Below, piece by piece: positions 44,243-52,903 of a stretch of DNA of 64,000 nt. The position numbers and the translations under genes are program-made. How positions within the stretch are numbered: position 1 is the first letter of the stretch; each line of letters begins with the position of its first letter. Location: positions 1 through 64,000 of the forward strand of contig CAILKE010000078.1 in NCBI GenBank assembly GCA_903834765.1, given 5' to 3'. Origin of the DNA: an uncultured Bacteroidota bacterium (lineage in GTDB: Bacteria > Bacteroidota > Bacteroidia > B-17B0 > Aurantibacillaceae). The notes below the pieces were generated by a model that worked only from the letters and a program-made list of their open reading frames with translations, was not told the DNA's origin and made no database searches.

Positions 44243-45274
44243 TTAATAAATCGTTTTTAAAACCCTCGCTACTTTTTGTGAGTTAATTTCCGCATCCGTT
44301 GTATCAGATTCTATGTTGATAATCTGCTGTTGTTTATTTTTATCGTAATTGTAATTATAGGCTTTATCGTAGTATAATAAAGACAAACGAGCTACGTCTG
44401 CTAAATGCCCATCATCTATATGTTGCAAACATAATTTAGTATTTAAAGTTCCTAATTGCTGTGAAATCTTAATAACACAGACTTTCAAAGCATTAATGTC
44501 AACGGTTGTATAATCCATTACTAATTTTTGAACGCGAACTTCAAATGGAATATTTAATTTAATGATGGGCGATTTTTTCATTTGCAACCATAAACCATGT
44601 GGTATTTTATTGTAACCAATACTTTGCGATTCGTCTTCCAACAATATTGGTAGATCTTCGTTCATCATTGAGAACTCTTGGAAGAGCATATTTTCAAACA
44701 CCTGTTGTGGGTTTTGTTTTTGCTGATTAATAGTGCCAAAAGCAGAACCTTTATGATTTGCCAATCCTTCTAAATCTATTACCTGATATCCAGATACAGC
44801 AAGTTTTTTTAATATATCTGTCTTTCCACTACCCGTATTACCACCTAACAAAATCAGTTTTTTATCTTGTTCAAAATATGCTAATGCATGATTTCTAAAT
44901 GCTTTATAACCTCCTTTTAAGATATTGGCTTTTAATCCAGAAGTATTCATCAACCATGCAAAGCTATTGCTGCGCATACCTCCTCTGAAGCAATACACAA
45001 ATACTTTTTTGTTTTTTGTCAACGCTTTCACATCATTTACAAAACCGACCATTTTTGGAGATACAATTTCTAAACCTCTATTAACAGCTGTATCTTTACC
45101 TTTTTGCTTATATAGCGTTCCAATTTCGGCACGTTCACTATCTTCAAATAAAGGTACGTTTATAGCATTTGCGATGTGCCCTTTGAAAAATTCAATAGGC
45201 GCTCGCACATCTATTAATAACTCACCTTTACTTTGGCTTAAAAAAGTCTGTATGTCTAAAGCTTCAGCCATCAT
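44243..45274 (-). CDS. mnmH: tRNA 2-selenouridine synthase
   Basis: MnmH (SelU) replaces the sulfur of 2-thiouridine at wobble position 34 of certain tRNAs with selenium from selenophosphate, through a geranylated intermediate. The 343-residue protein has an N-terminal rhodanese domain (about 5-125) with DVRAPIEFFKGHIANAINVP and the catalytic Cys95 in VYCFRGGMRS. A P-loop domain follows, with GGNTGSGKT at 144-152 and DLEGLANHKGSAFG. The neighbour selD supplies the selenium donor. Two tandem ATG codons begin the gene; the first is used. Confidence 0.96.
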   Translation of the reverse strand: MMAEALDIQTFLSQSKGELLIDVRAPIEFFKGHIANAINVPLFEDSERAEIGTLYKQKGKDTAVNRGLEIVSPKMVGFVNDVKALTKNKKVFVYCFRGGMRSNSFAWLMNTSGLKANILKGGYKAFRNHALAYFEQDKKLILLGGNTGSGKTDILKKLAVSGYQVIDLEGLANHKGSAFGTINQQKQNPQQVFENMLFQEFSMMNEDLPILLEDESQSIGYNKIPHGLWLQMKKSPIIKLNIPFEVRVQKLVMDYTTVDINALKVCVIKISQQLGTLNTKLCLQHIDDGHLADVARLSLLYYDKAYNYNYDKNKQQQIINIESDTTDAEINSQKVARVLKTIY

Positions 45275-45455
45275 AATAGTCCTAATCTACAGTATTTATT
45301 TAATATAACATTGTAATTAGGAACAATTTTAATAATGTAACTATTCTTGGCTAGATAAGTTTTTAAAAAAACAATGTTCAAATCTTGTTGGTTATTTTCA
45401 CTAAAAATGTCAATAAACTTAGTTTCTATGATCTTTTTTTTATATTATTGTATGA

Positions 45456-45854
45456 ATGAAATTCTACACTATATTTACTGTTATTGCAGTTATGCTTTCT
45501 ATTGGAATTACAACTCCAATGATGTCTCAAACAGGTGGTCGTAAAAAAGAGCACCGCAATCAACGAGGTGGTGGAAGCATATTTAAACGTAAAAAAAGTG
45601 GTGGACATGCTGATGCTTTTGCAAAAGGCGGTCAAAAGAAAGGGTTTTTTGCGCGTATCTTTAAAGGTAAAAAAAGTAAAGGTGGCTGGGTATATCACAA
45701 AACAAATCCTGGCACTAAACAAAATAGGGAACAAGCTCAATTGTTTTCTCGTTTTAGAACGAAAAACAAACGTTATAGAGATGGCATTTTAGCTAATCAA
45801 AATAGAAAACGCGCCAATAGCCGTGGTGGAAATTTCAACAAGAAGAAGCGTTAA
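45456..45854 (+). CDS. Small, strongly basic exported protein
   Basis: A 132-residue protein with a signal peptide (about 1-25, ending MMSQ) and a mature part of about 107 residues rich in lysine, arginine, glycine and asparagine, with an estimated pI above 11. Short glycine-lysine units recur (GGHADAFAKGGQKKG, IFKGKKSKGGW). The C-terminal half, HKTNPGTKQNREQAQLFS and RFRTKNKRYRDGI, looks conserved rather than random. I recognise no family. It may bind anionic envelope polymers, which is inference from charge alone. It ends in a good terminator and is otherwise monocistronic. Confidence 0.75.
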   Translation: MKFYTIFTVIAVMLSIGITTPMMSQTGGRKKEHRNQRGGGSIFKRKKSGGHADAFAKGGQKKGFFARIFKGKKSKGGWVYHKTNPGTKQNREQAQLFSRFRTKNKRYRDGILANQNRKRANSRGGNFNKKKR

Positions 45855-45877
45855 AATAGTTTTTAAAAGTTTTTATT

Positions 45878-45907
45878 AAATCCCATCTAATCAGGTGGGA
45901 TTTTTTA
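45878..45907 (+). terminator. Terminator after the basic exported protein
   Basis: AAATCCCATCT (45878-45888) pairs with AGGTGGGATTT (45893-45903), with one T-G pair, around the loop AATC. A T-run follows. Confidence 0.88.
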
Positions 45908-45931
45908 TTTTTACACACTTAATAAAAAAAT

Positions 45932-47215
45932 ATGAACGTATTAATCATTGGATCAGGAGGACGCGAACATGCTTTTGCTTGGAAATTAGCTCAAAGTAAG
46001 CAATTACAAAATTTATATATCGCTCCTGGAAATGCAGGTACCGCTCAATGTGGCGCAAATGTGAATATCGCCGTTACTGATTTTGAAGCTATCAAAAATT
46101 TAGTGTGGGAAAAAGATATTAATTTAGTACTAGTTGGTCCTGAAGATCCATTGGTATTAGGTATTCATGATTTTTTCTTACAAGACGATGTATTGAAAGA
46201 CATTCCGGTTATTGGCCCTAAAAGAGATGGCGCACAATTAGAAGGAAGTAAAGATTTCAGTAAACAATTTATGTTGAAACACGGTATACCAACTGCAAAA
46301 TACAAAAGTTTCACTAAAGATAATATATCGCAAGCATCTGATTTCATTGACAGTTTAGAAGCTCCTTATGTTTTAAAAGCAGATGGTTTAGCTGCTGGTA
46401 AAGGTGTGTTAATACTAGAAGATAAAGAAGAAGCAAAACATGAATTGAACAATATGATATTGAATGCGAAATTTGGAAACGCAGGGAATACAGTAGTTAT
46501 CGAAGAGTTTTTAAAAGGAATTGAATTGTCAGTATTTGTATTAACAGATGGAAAATCATATAAAATTTTACCGGCTGCTAAAGACTACAAACGTATAGGT
46601 GTTGGAGATAAAGGCTTAAACACTGGAGGAATGGGCGCTGTAAGCCCTGTTCCATTTGCAGATGATGCGTTTATTAAAAAGGTAGAAGAAAAAATTGTTA
46701 TCCCAACAATTAATGGATTAGTAAAAGATGGTATTGATTATCGTGGATTTATTTTCATAGGACTAATGAATTGCAATGGTGAACCCTTTGTTATTGAATA
46801 TAACTGCCGTATGGGAGATCCGGAAACTGAGGTAGTGATACCTCGCATTGAATCTGATTTATTAGATTTATTAGAGGGTGTTTCAACTCAAACCCTTCAT
46901 CAAAAACAATTTTCAGTAACATCTGATATTGCAACAACAGTTGTATTGGTATCTGGCGGTTATCCTGAAGAATACCAGAAACATAAAGTGATTTCGGGTA
47001 TTGAAAATAATACTACAAGTCACGTATTTCATTCGGGAACAACAATAATAAATAACGACGTTGTAACAAATGGCGGACGTGTTTTTGCAATTACTTCCTT
47101 TGGAAAAACCATTGAAGAAGCGATTGATAAAAGTATGAAAAGTGCTGAAATGGTTACTTACGAAGGGAAATATTACCGTAGCGATATTGGCAAAGATTTA
47201 ATGAATTGGAAGTAA
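45932..47215 (+). CDS. purD: Phosphoribosylamine--glycine ligase (GARS)
   Basis: PurD joins phosphoribosylamine and glycine with ATP, step two of purine synthesis. The 427-residue protein begins MNVLIIGSGGREHAFAWKLA, the standard PurD N-terminus. The ATP-grasp domain includes VLKADGLAAGKGVLI (about 146-160), VVIEEFLKGIELSVFVLTDG (about 189-208), and the family signature GLNTGGMGAVSPVPF (about 227-241). The metal site lies in EYNCRMGDPETEVVIPR (about 286-302). ATG start. It converges with the ArsC-like gene six bases away. Confidence 0.97.
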   Translation: MNVLIIGSGGREHAFAWKLAQSKQLQNLYIAPGNAGTAQCGANVNIAVTDFEAIKNLVWEKDINLVLVGPEDPLVLGIHDFFLQDDVLKDIPVIGPKRDGAQLEGSKDFSKQFMLKHGIPTAKYKSFTKDNISQASDFIDSLEAPYVLKADGLAAGKGVLILEDKEEAKHELNNMILNAKFGNAGNTVVIEEFLKGIELSVFVLTDGKSYKILPAAKDYKRIGVGDKGLNTGGMGAVSPVPFADDAFIKKVEEKIVIPTINGLVKDGIDYRGFIFIGLMNCNGEPFVIEYNCRMGDPETEVVIPRIESDLLDLLEGVSTQTLHQKQFSVTSDIATTVVLVSGGYPEEYQKHKVISGIENNTTSHVFHSGTTIINNDVVTNGGRVFAITSFGKTIEEAIDKSMKSAEMVTYEGKYYRSDIGKDLMNWK

Positions 47216-47221
47216 AATATT

Positions 47222-47572
47222 TTACAACGCTTCTTTAGCTGCTACAATAGCTGCTTTTGAATTCCCTACAAAGATTTTATTATTTAGTATTATAACTGGT
47301 CGTTTCAAAAACGTATACTCTTCTAAAATAAATTTTTTGTAATCTGATTCCGTTAAGGTTTTGGATGTTAAGCCTAACTCTTTGTATTTTCTTGCTATTC
47401 TACTAAATAAAGCTTCATAGCTTCCGGCCAAGTTTTTCATTTCCTCTAATTGTTCACTTGTTATTTTTTCAGTTTTGATATCCTGAAAAACAAACTCCTT
47501 ATCTTTTAATTCTAATTCGGAGATAATGCGTTTGCAAGTGTCGCAAGTAGAGAGGTAGTATATTTTTTTCAT
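47222..47572 (-). CDS. ArsC/Spx-family thioredoxin-fold protein
   Basis: A 116-residue protein of the ArsC/Spx/YffB group. The redox motif CDTC is at 10-13 in KKIYYLSTCDTCKRIISELE. The conserved RPVIILNNKIFVG lies near 92-104, with the cis-proline after arginine. In Bacteroidota such proteins are annotated as arsenate reductase family, but no ars genes are nearby and the CxxC resembles the Spx/YffB type. A redox or glutathione-linked role is more likely than arsenate reduction. ATG start at 47572. Confidence 0.85.
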   Translation of the reverse strand: MKKIYYLSTCDTCKRIISELELKDKEFVFQDIKTEKITSEQLEEMKNLAGSYEALFSRIARKYKELGLTSKTLTESDYKKFILEEYTFLKRPVIILNNKIFVGNSKAAIVAAKEAL

Positions 47573-47686
47573 TAGCTGTTATTTTTTTAACACAGAGAAG
47601 CCGAGTTAATGAGCTTACTGAGTACATTTTATAAATATAAAAAAACATTCAAAACAAATCATCAGTTCTATCCAAATTTTGGTCAT

Positions 47687-47721
47687 AAAAAAAGAGGTGC
47701 AAATTCTATGCACCTCTTTTT
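47687..47721 (-). terminator. Terminator of the tailed pseudouridine synthase gene
   Basis: A perfect 13-bp stem, AAAAAGAGGTGCA (47689-47701) with TGCACCTCTTTTT (47709-47721), 7-base loop, and seven T residues on the minus strand (693-687). It lies 28 bases past the stop codon of the gene at 47749. Confidence 0.9.
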
Positions 47722-47748
47722 AACTCTGCAACTCTGTGTTGGTTTTTA

Positions 47749-49386
47749 TTATCCAAGCATTTTTAAGAAATCAATTTCTTTTGCAGTTAAAAAACGAAAC
47801 TTACCTCGAGGTAAATCTTTTTTAGTTAATCCTGCAAAAGCTACACGGTCTAATTTCATTACCTCATAACCTAGGTGCTCAAACATACGACGCACAATAC
47901 GATTACGCCCACTATGAATTTCAACACCTAACTCTGATTTACCTTCACCTAAATACTCTAAAGCATCTGGTTTTATTAAACCATCAGATAATTCAACACC
48001 TTCAGCTATATGTTTAAAATCTTCTGAGGTGATTTTTTTATCTAATACTACATGATAAATTTTACGAACTAAAAATTTAGGATGTGTTAATTTCGCTGTC
48101 ATGTCGCCATCATTCGTAAATAATAAAATACCAGTCGTATTTCTATCTAAACGACCAACAGGATATAATCGCTCTTTACAAGCATTACGCGTTAACTCCA
48201 TAACGGTTTTTCGTTCTTCCGGATCATCCATCGTTGTGATGTAATCCTTAGGTTTATTTAATAATAAATATTTTTTTACTTCATTTTTAATAGGAACACC
48301 ACCATAAGAAACAACATCTGTTGGGTTCACCTTATAACCCATTTCTACTATGATTTTACCATTAACCGCAACAACTCCAGTAGCTATTAAAACGTCTGCT
48401 TCGCGACGTGAACATACACCTGAATTAGCTACATAACGATTTAAACGCACTGCACCATCACTCACGTTTTTTTGAGTAGATGTTTTAGAAGGTCCTGCTT
48501 TTTTAGATTTTTCTACAACACGCTCTGGCTTTGATAAGCGGGGTGTATAGGATTTTTTATCATCCTCATACGTTTTACGAGGTCTATCTCCAAAACTTTT
48601 AGATTCTCTTTTTTCAATGAAATCACCTTCACGTTTAGAGAAAGGCTTTCTTTCACCATCATTAAAACTAGATCGTGGTTTTCTATCCGAGAAAGAATCG
48701 TCACGTTTTGTATCCCGATAGCTATCGGGACGTTTTTCTCCGTCTTCGCGTTTAACAAAAGGCTTTCTTTCACCATCACTAAAACTCTTTCGAGGTGAGG
48801 CACTTTCATATTTACCATCTGCTCTTTTTACAAATGGTTTTCTTTCTCCATCATTAAAACTGGAGCGTGGTTTTCTATCCGAGTATGAATCATCACGTTT
48901 TGTATCCCGATAGCTATCGGGACGTTTTTCTCCATCTTCACGTTTAGTATAAGGTTTTCTTTCGCTATCACCAAAACTCCTACGAGGAGAGGTACTTTCA
49001 TATTTACCATCTGCTCTTTTTACAAACGGCTTACTTTCACTATCACCAAAGCTTCTGCGAGGTCTAGATTCTGAACTAGAGTCGTCACGCTTAGTAAATG
49101 GTTTTCTTTCTGATGAGTAGGGACGTTTTTCTTTATCTCCAAAACCACCAGTTGATTTTGATCGAAAGCTACCATCTTGTCGTTTACCAAATGTCCTTTT
49201 TTCTCCTGAAAATGATTTCTTCTCATCATCGCCAAAAGTTTTACGTGGTCTGCTTTCATCACCATCTTCACGTTTTTTATAAGAGCGTTTAGGTTTATCT
49301 GAACTTGAAAACGATTTACGTTTATTAAAATCTGAAGAACCACCTTTTGAAAACGTTTTTCTTGGTCCTGAACTTTCTCTACTCAT
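47749..49386 (-). CDS. RsuA/RluB-family pseudouridine synthase with a long repetitive basic tail
   Basis: A 545-residue protein. Residues about 310-545 are a normal RluB-like enzyme: S4 domain VRLNRYVANSGVCSRREADV (about 313-332), then KYLLLNKPKDYITTMDDPE and the catalytic RLYPVGRLDRNTTGILLFTN (Asp near 415), and GRNRIVRRMFEHLGYEVMKL. The first ~305 residues are low-complexity, rich in Arg, Lys, Ser, Asp and Gly, built from units like RKSFGDSERKPF, KRADGKYESTSP and DGEKRPDSYRDTKRDD. A 64-residue (192-bp) unit is tandemly repeated. Such tails occur on Bacteroidota pseudouridine synthases and probably bind RNA. ATG start at 49386, with -7 box TACATTTG at 49404-49411. Confidence 0.93.
   Translation of the reverse strand: MSRESSGPRKTFSKGGSSDFNKRKSFSSSDKPKRSYKKREDGDESRPRKTFGDDEKKSFSGEKRTFGKRQDGSFRSKSTGGFGDKEKRPYSSERKPFTKRDDSSSESRPRRSFGDSESKPFVKRADGKYESTSPRRSFGDSERKPYTKREDGEKRPDSYRDTKRDDSYSDRKPRSSFNDGERKPFVKRADGKYESASPRKSFSDGERKPFVKREDGEKRPDSYRDTKRDDSFSDRKPRSSFNDGERKPFSKREGDFIEKRESKSFGDRPRKTYEDDKKSYTPRLSKPERVVEKSKKAGPSKTSTQKNVSDGAVRLNRYVANSGVCSRREADVLIATGVVAVNGKIIVEMGYKVNPTDVVSYGGVPIKNEVKKYLLLNKPKDYITTMDDPEERKTVMELTRNACKERLYPVGRLDRNTTGILLFTNDGDMTAKLTHPKFLVRKIYHVVLDKKITSEDFKHIAEGVELSDGLIKPDALEYLGEGKSELGVEIHSGRNRIVRRMFEHLGYEVMKLDRVAFAGLTKKDLPRGKFRFLTAKEIDFLKMLG
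48713..48730. repeat. 18-bp perfect palindrome inside a coding region (copy 1)
   Basis: TCCCGATAGCTATCGGGA is its own reverse complement and encodes part of RPDSYRDT in the repetitive tail. An identical copy lies exactly 192 bp away. Confidence 0.85.
48905..48922. repeat. 18-bp perfect palindrome inside a coding region (copy 2)
   Basis: Second TCCCGATAGCTATCGGGA, in the same codon phase as the first, in the preceding 64-residue repeat unit. Confidence 0.85.
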
Positions 49387-49403
49387 TGTAATTTATTTTT
49401 TTG

Positions 49404-49458
49404 CAAATGTACGTATAATTTAGCCATTTAGGCTAAATGCTTGACAATTAGCCTAAAT
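49404..49458 (-). promoter_or_regulatory. Promoter and operator-like repeats of the tailed pseudouridine synthase
   Basis: Minus-strand -7 box TACATTTG (49411-49404). Upstream of it, ATTTAGCC (49418-49425) and GGCTAAAT (49431-49438) are a perfect inverted pair. ATTTAGGCTAAA (49426-49437) and ATTAGCCTAAAT (49447-49458) are a second, nearly perfect inverted pair. They cover the -33 region, so a regulator bound there would control the gene. Confidence 0.5.
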
Positions 49459-49515
49459 CATCATAAAAACAATTTTATATTTTCTCATCTCCGTTTTTAA
49501 TTTTATTTTTAAAAA

Positions 49516-50205
49516 ATGTTAGATTCGAATTATAAAAGGGCATTAACCCATTATTTAGAGGGGTTTGTTAGCGAACGCCGCCGAGGAAGGTTGAAGGAAG
49601 TGTTAGAAGAAAGAACCAATCATATCACAGTTGTACTTGAAGATGTATATCAATCGCACAATTTCAGTGCTGTATTGCGCAGTGCCGATATTTTCGGCAT
49701 ACAAAGCATCAATTTTATCGAAAACAGAAATAAATATAAAATCAGTGAAGACGTGTCGATGGGCTCCACGCAATGGCTTACGCTAAATCGCTATCAAAAG
49801 CATGAGAATAACACCAAAGCTTGTCTTTCTGAATTAAAAGCAAAAGGTTATAAAATAGTAGCGACTTCACTTCATAAAAACTCTGTCTCATTAAGTGATT
49901 TAAGCGTAACGCAACCCATCGCCTTAGTATTTGGTACTGAATTAACAGGTATCACAAAAGATGTGGAAGATATGGCTGATGAGTTTGTGAAATTACCAAT
50001 GTATGGTTTCACTGAAAGCTTCAACATTAGTGTTTGTGCTGCATTATGCATGTATGAACTTAGCACCAAAATCAGAAAAGAAATTCCAAAATATCACTTA
50101 TCTGATTTAGAAAAAGAAGATATATATATTGAATGGCTAAAGGCCTCTGTCAAAAAACATGACCTAATTATTAAAGAATTTGATGCAAATAATAACGTAA
50201 CCTAA
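49516..50205 (+). CDS. trmH: TrmH-like tRNA/rRNA 2'-O-methyltransferase (SpoU family)
   Basis: A 229-residue SPOUT enzyme. The N-terminal helical part covers about 1-30. The knot domain carries motif 1 SHNFSAVLRSADIFGI (about 47-62), motif 2 IALVFGTELTGI (about 136-147) and motif 3 LPMYGFTESFNISVCAALCM (about 161-180). TrmH methylates the ribose of G18 in tRNA. The length and the FTESFNIS motif fit TrmH better than RlmB. ATG start; divergent from the tailed pseudouridine synthase. Confidence 0.9.
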   Translation: MLDSNYKRALTHYLEGFVSERRRGRLKEVLEERTNHITVVLEDVYQSHNFSAVLRSADIFGIQSINFIENRNKYKISEDVSMGSTQWLTLNRYQKHENNTKACLSELKAKGYKIVATSLHKNSVSLSDLSVTQPIALVFGTELTGITKDVEDMADEFVKLPMYGFTESFNISVCAALCMYELSTKIRKEIPKYHLSDLEKEDIYIEWLKASVKKHDLIIKEFDANNNVT

Positions 50206-50238
50206 ATTCGTATTTTTTTGATTAATCATCCTTATAGA

Positions 50239-50268
50239 CCGTTTTCGAAGAAAAAAACGGCTGTTTTG
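50239..50268 (+). terminator. Possible terminator after trmH
   Basis: CCGTTTT (50239-50245) pairs with AAAACGG (50254-50260), 8-base loop, followed by CTGTTTTG. It overlaps the -33 box assigned to lpxD, so its role as a terminator is uncertain. Confidence 0.4.
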
Positions 50269-50298
50269 TAGCTCTTTTTAAGAAAATTTGTATATTTA
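50264..50298 (+). promoter_or_regulatory. lpxD promoter, box four bases before the ATG
   Basis: TTTTG (50264-50268), 22-nt spacer, TATATTTA (50291-50298), then AACA and the lpxD ATG. The spacing equals that of the gyrB promoter in this window. Confidence 0.55.
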
Positions 50299-50302
50299 AC
50301 AA

Positions 50303-51331
50303 ATGGAATTTTCTGCAGCACAAATAGCCGCCTTATTAGGTGGTTCCGTTGAGGGAGACGAAAATACGTCTGTATCAAACCTATCTAAAATAGAAGAAGG
50401 CCAAATAGGTACGTTATCATTTTTAGCAAACCCAAAATATACCAATCATATTTACGATACGAATGCGAGCATCGTTATTGTTAATAAAACATTAATACTT
50501 GAAAGACCCATAAAATCAACCTGCACGCTTATTCGTGTTGACGATTCTTATGCGAGTTTTGCGAAGTTATTGGAACTATATAACCAAGTAAAAGGTCAAA
50601 AAAATGGTATTGAACAACCTTCTTTTATCGGTGAAAATGCCTCATACGGATCAGAATGTTATATTGGAGCGTTTGCTTATATAGGGACTAACGTAAAAAT
50701 TGGCAATAACACCAAAATTTATCCACATGTGTATATTGGCGATAATTGCATTATTGGGGATAACACAACCTTATTTTCTGGCGTAAAAATATATCATGAC
50801 TGTCATATTGGAAACAATGTAATTGTGCATTCAAGCACAGTGATAGGTAGTGATGGTTTTGGTTTTGCGCCACAAGTTGGAAAAGAATTTGCTAAAGTGC
50901 CTCAAATAGGCAATGTGGTTATTGAAGATAATATTGAAATAGGCTCTAATTGTTCAATTGATAGAGCAACACTAGGTTCTACTATTTTACGCAAAGGTGT
51001 TAAGTTAGATAACTTGGTACAAATAGCGCATAATGTTGAAGTGGGTGAAAACACGGTAATCGCTGGCTTATCTGGAGTTGCAGGCTCTACTAAGGTTGGA
51101 AAAAACTGTATGATTGCAGCTCAAGTGGGTATTGTGGGGCATATCAAAATTGCTGATGGCGTAAAAATAGCTGGTCAAGCAGGAGTTGGTTCATCCATAG
51201 AAAAAGAAAATGAAATTGTACAAGGCTCTCCTTCTTTCCCTTTAGGTGATTTCAGAAGAAGTTATGTGCTTTTTAGAAGTTTACCTAAACTAAATGATCG
51301 AATTAGAAATATAGAAATGAAATTAAAATAA
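50303..51331 (+). CDS. lpxD: UDP-3-O-(3-hydroxyacyl)glucosamine N-acyltransferase
   Basis: LpxD adds the second hydroxyacyl chain from acyl-ACP in lipid A synthesis. The 342-residue protein has the N-terminal uridine-binding domain (about 1-100, with [20 protein letters not shown]), then a hexapeptide left-handed beta-helix (about 105-300) with the catalytic histidine in [17 protein letters not shown] (His near 241). The signature [20 protein letters not shown] lies near 193-212. The C-terminal helix ([19 protein letters not shown]) completes the fold. First gene of the lpxD, lpxC-fabZ, lpxA block. ATG start. Confidence 0.97.
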   Translation: MEFSAAQIAALLGGSVEGDENTSVSNLSKIEEGQIGTLSFLANPKYTNHIYDTNASIVIVNKTLILERPIKSTCTLIRVDDSYASFAKLLELYNQVKGQKNGIEQPSFIGENASYGSECYIGAFAYIGTNVKIGNNTKIYPHVYIGDNCIIGDNTTLFSGVKIYHDCHIGNNVIVHSSTVIGSDGFGFAPQVGKEFAKVPQIGNVVIEDNIEIGSNCSIDRATLGSTILRKGVKLDNLVQIAHNVEVGENTVIAGLSGVAGSTKVGKNCMIAAQVGIVGHIKIADGVKIAGQAGVGSSIEKENEIVQGSPSFPLGDFRRSYVLFRSLPKLNDRIRNIEMKLK

Positions 51332-51411
51332 TTTGATGATTTGTTAATTTGTTAATTTGATGATAACTAATTATTAAAAACTAAACATTAAAAACTAAGA
51401 ACTATTTAAAA

Positions 51412-52842
51412 ATGAGTGATAAACAAAGAACAATACAAAAAGCTGTTTCTATTAGTGGAAAAGGATTACATACTGGGGCTCCTGTAACTTTAACATTTAA
51501 TCCGGCAGCCGAAAATCATTGGTTAAAATTTCAACGTATGGATGTAGAAGGGCAGCCAATTATTGATGCTGATTGCGATTTAGTTGTGGATACATCCCGT
51601 GGCACTACTTTAGAAAAAAACGGAGTGCGTGTTTATACAACAGAGCATGTATTGGCAGCTTTAGTAGGCATGGGTATTGACAATTGCTTAATTCAAGTTA
51701 CTGGCCCAGAAATGCCTATTATGGATGGTAGTTCTTATAATTTTATAGAGGTATTAGAAACTGCTGGTATAAAAGAACAGGAAGCAGAACGCGATTATTT
51801 TGAATTAACTGAAAACCTAACGTTTGAAGACCCTATAAAAAAAGTGGAAATGTTAGCTGTGCCTCAAGATGAATTCAGAATCACTGTCATGGTAGATTAT
51901 GGAAGCGAAGTATTAGGAACGCAACATGCTTCGATGTATAATATCAGCGAATTTAAAAAAGAAATTTCTCCTTGCCGAACCTTTGTATTTTTACGCGAAC
52001 TTGAAGCATTGCTTGCTCACAACTTAATTAAAGGTGGTGACTTAAACAATGCTATTGTATTAGTAGATAGCGAACTGCCAGACGAAAAATTGGATTATCT
52101 TCGTAAAGTATTTAATTTACCTGATATTGAATTAAAGGGGCGAGGCGTATTAAACAATACAGCACTTCGTTTCTTTAATGAACCTGCTCGTCACAAATTG
52201 TTGGATATTGTTGGAGATTTGGCACTAGTTGGAAAGCCTCTCAAAATTCATGTGCTCGCAGCTCGCCCTGGACATGCTGGCAACGTTGATTTTGCTAAGA
52301 AATTAAAAGCCTTAGCTAAAATTCAAAAAAACGAAAAAGATTATCCAAAAATTGATTTAAATAAACCTCCTGTTTTAAACATCATGGACATTATGAAAAT
52401 AATGCCTCACCGCCAACCAATGTTGTTGGTTGATAAAATTATGGAGTACTCCAATAATCATGTGATTGGCGTGAAAAATGTCACTTTAAACGAAGAATTT
52501 TTCAAAGGTCACTTTCCTGAAAATCCTGTGATGCCAGGTGTTTTACTAATCGAAGCCATGGCTCAATGTGGTGGTATTTTGGTATTAAAAACCGTTCCTG
52601 ATCCTGAAAATTATTTAACTTACTTCATAAAAATAGATGGAGTTAAATTTCGTCAGCAAGTAATTCCGGGTGATACAGTTGTGTTTAGTTTAAATTTAGT
52701 AACTCCTATTCGCCGCGGTATTTGTCACATGCGAGGCATAGCATATGTAAATAATAAACCTGTAATGGAAGGTGAAATGATGGCACAAATTGTAAAAGTT
52801 AAAGATCACGAGACTAAGTCTAGTGAAGCTGTTGTGGCTTAA
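51412..52842 (+). CDS. lpxC-fabZ: Bifunctional UDP-3-O-acyl-GlcNAc deacetylase / 3-hydroxyacyl-ACP dehydratase
   Basis: A 476-residue fusion typical of Bacteroidota. Residues about 1-300 are LpxC, the zinc deacetylase of lipid A synthesis. Zinc ligands lie in TTEHVLAALVGMGIDNC (His near 79) and ARHKLLDIVGDLALVG (His and Asp near 263-267). Residues about 325-465 are FabZ, with the hot-dog motifs IMPHRQPMLLVDKI, the catalytic His in GHFPENPVMPGVLLIEAMAQ (about 364-383) and a following Glu. FabZ supplies unsaturated acyl-ACP and competes for the LpxA substrate. Upstream DNA has tandem TTAATTTG pieces (about 51344-51362) that may hold a promoter. lpxA follows. Confidence 0.97.
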   Translation: MSDKQRTIQKAVSISGKGLHTGAPVTLTFNPAAENHWLKFQRMDVEGQPIIDADCDLVVDTSRGTTLEKNGVRVYTTEHVLAALVGMGIDNCLIQVTGPEMPIMDGSSYNFIEVLETAGIKEQEAERDYFELTENLTFEDPIKKVEMLAVPQDEFRITVMVDYGSEVLGTQHASMYNISEFKKEISPCRTFVFLRELEALLAHNLIKGGDLNNAIVLVDSELPDEKLDYLRKVFNLPDIELKGRGVLNNTALRFFNEPARHKLLDIVGDLALVGKPLKIHVLAARPGHAGNVDFAKKLKALAKIQKNEKDYPKIDLNKPPVLNIMDIMKIMPHRQPMLLVDKIMEYSNNHVIGVKNVTLNEEFFKGHFPENPVMPGVLLIEAMAQCGGILVLKTVPDPENYLTYFIKIDGVKFRQQVIPGDTVVFSLNLVTPIRRGICHMRGIAYVNNKPVMEGEMMAQIVKVKDHETKSSEAVVA

Positions 52843-52903
52843 TATAAACTCATACCATATTTATATATAAAAATAAAGACAACAATTATAACAAAAAAAT
52901 AAA

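Noticed and set aside
43211..45274. Selenocysteine incorporation in selD or mnmH
   Set aside because: Neither gene has an in-frame TGA; the SelD active-site position is an ordinary cysteine.
45535..45792. Alternative-frame ORF inside the basic exported protein gene
   Set aside because: The frame at 45456 has a proper signal peptide and the overlapping frame is a by-product of its repetitive basic codons.
47609..47869. Plus-strand open frame overlapping the end of the tailed pseudouridine synthase
   Set aside because: It runs through a terminator hairpin and the antisense of a certain gene; no family resemblance.
48500..49380. CRISPR-like regular repeats
   Set aside because: The repeats are in frame within a protein tail, with a 192-bp period and no spacer variability, so they are a coding tandem repeat.
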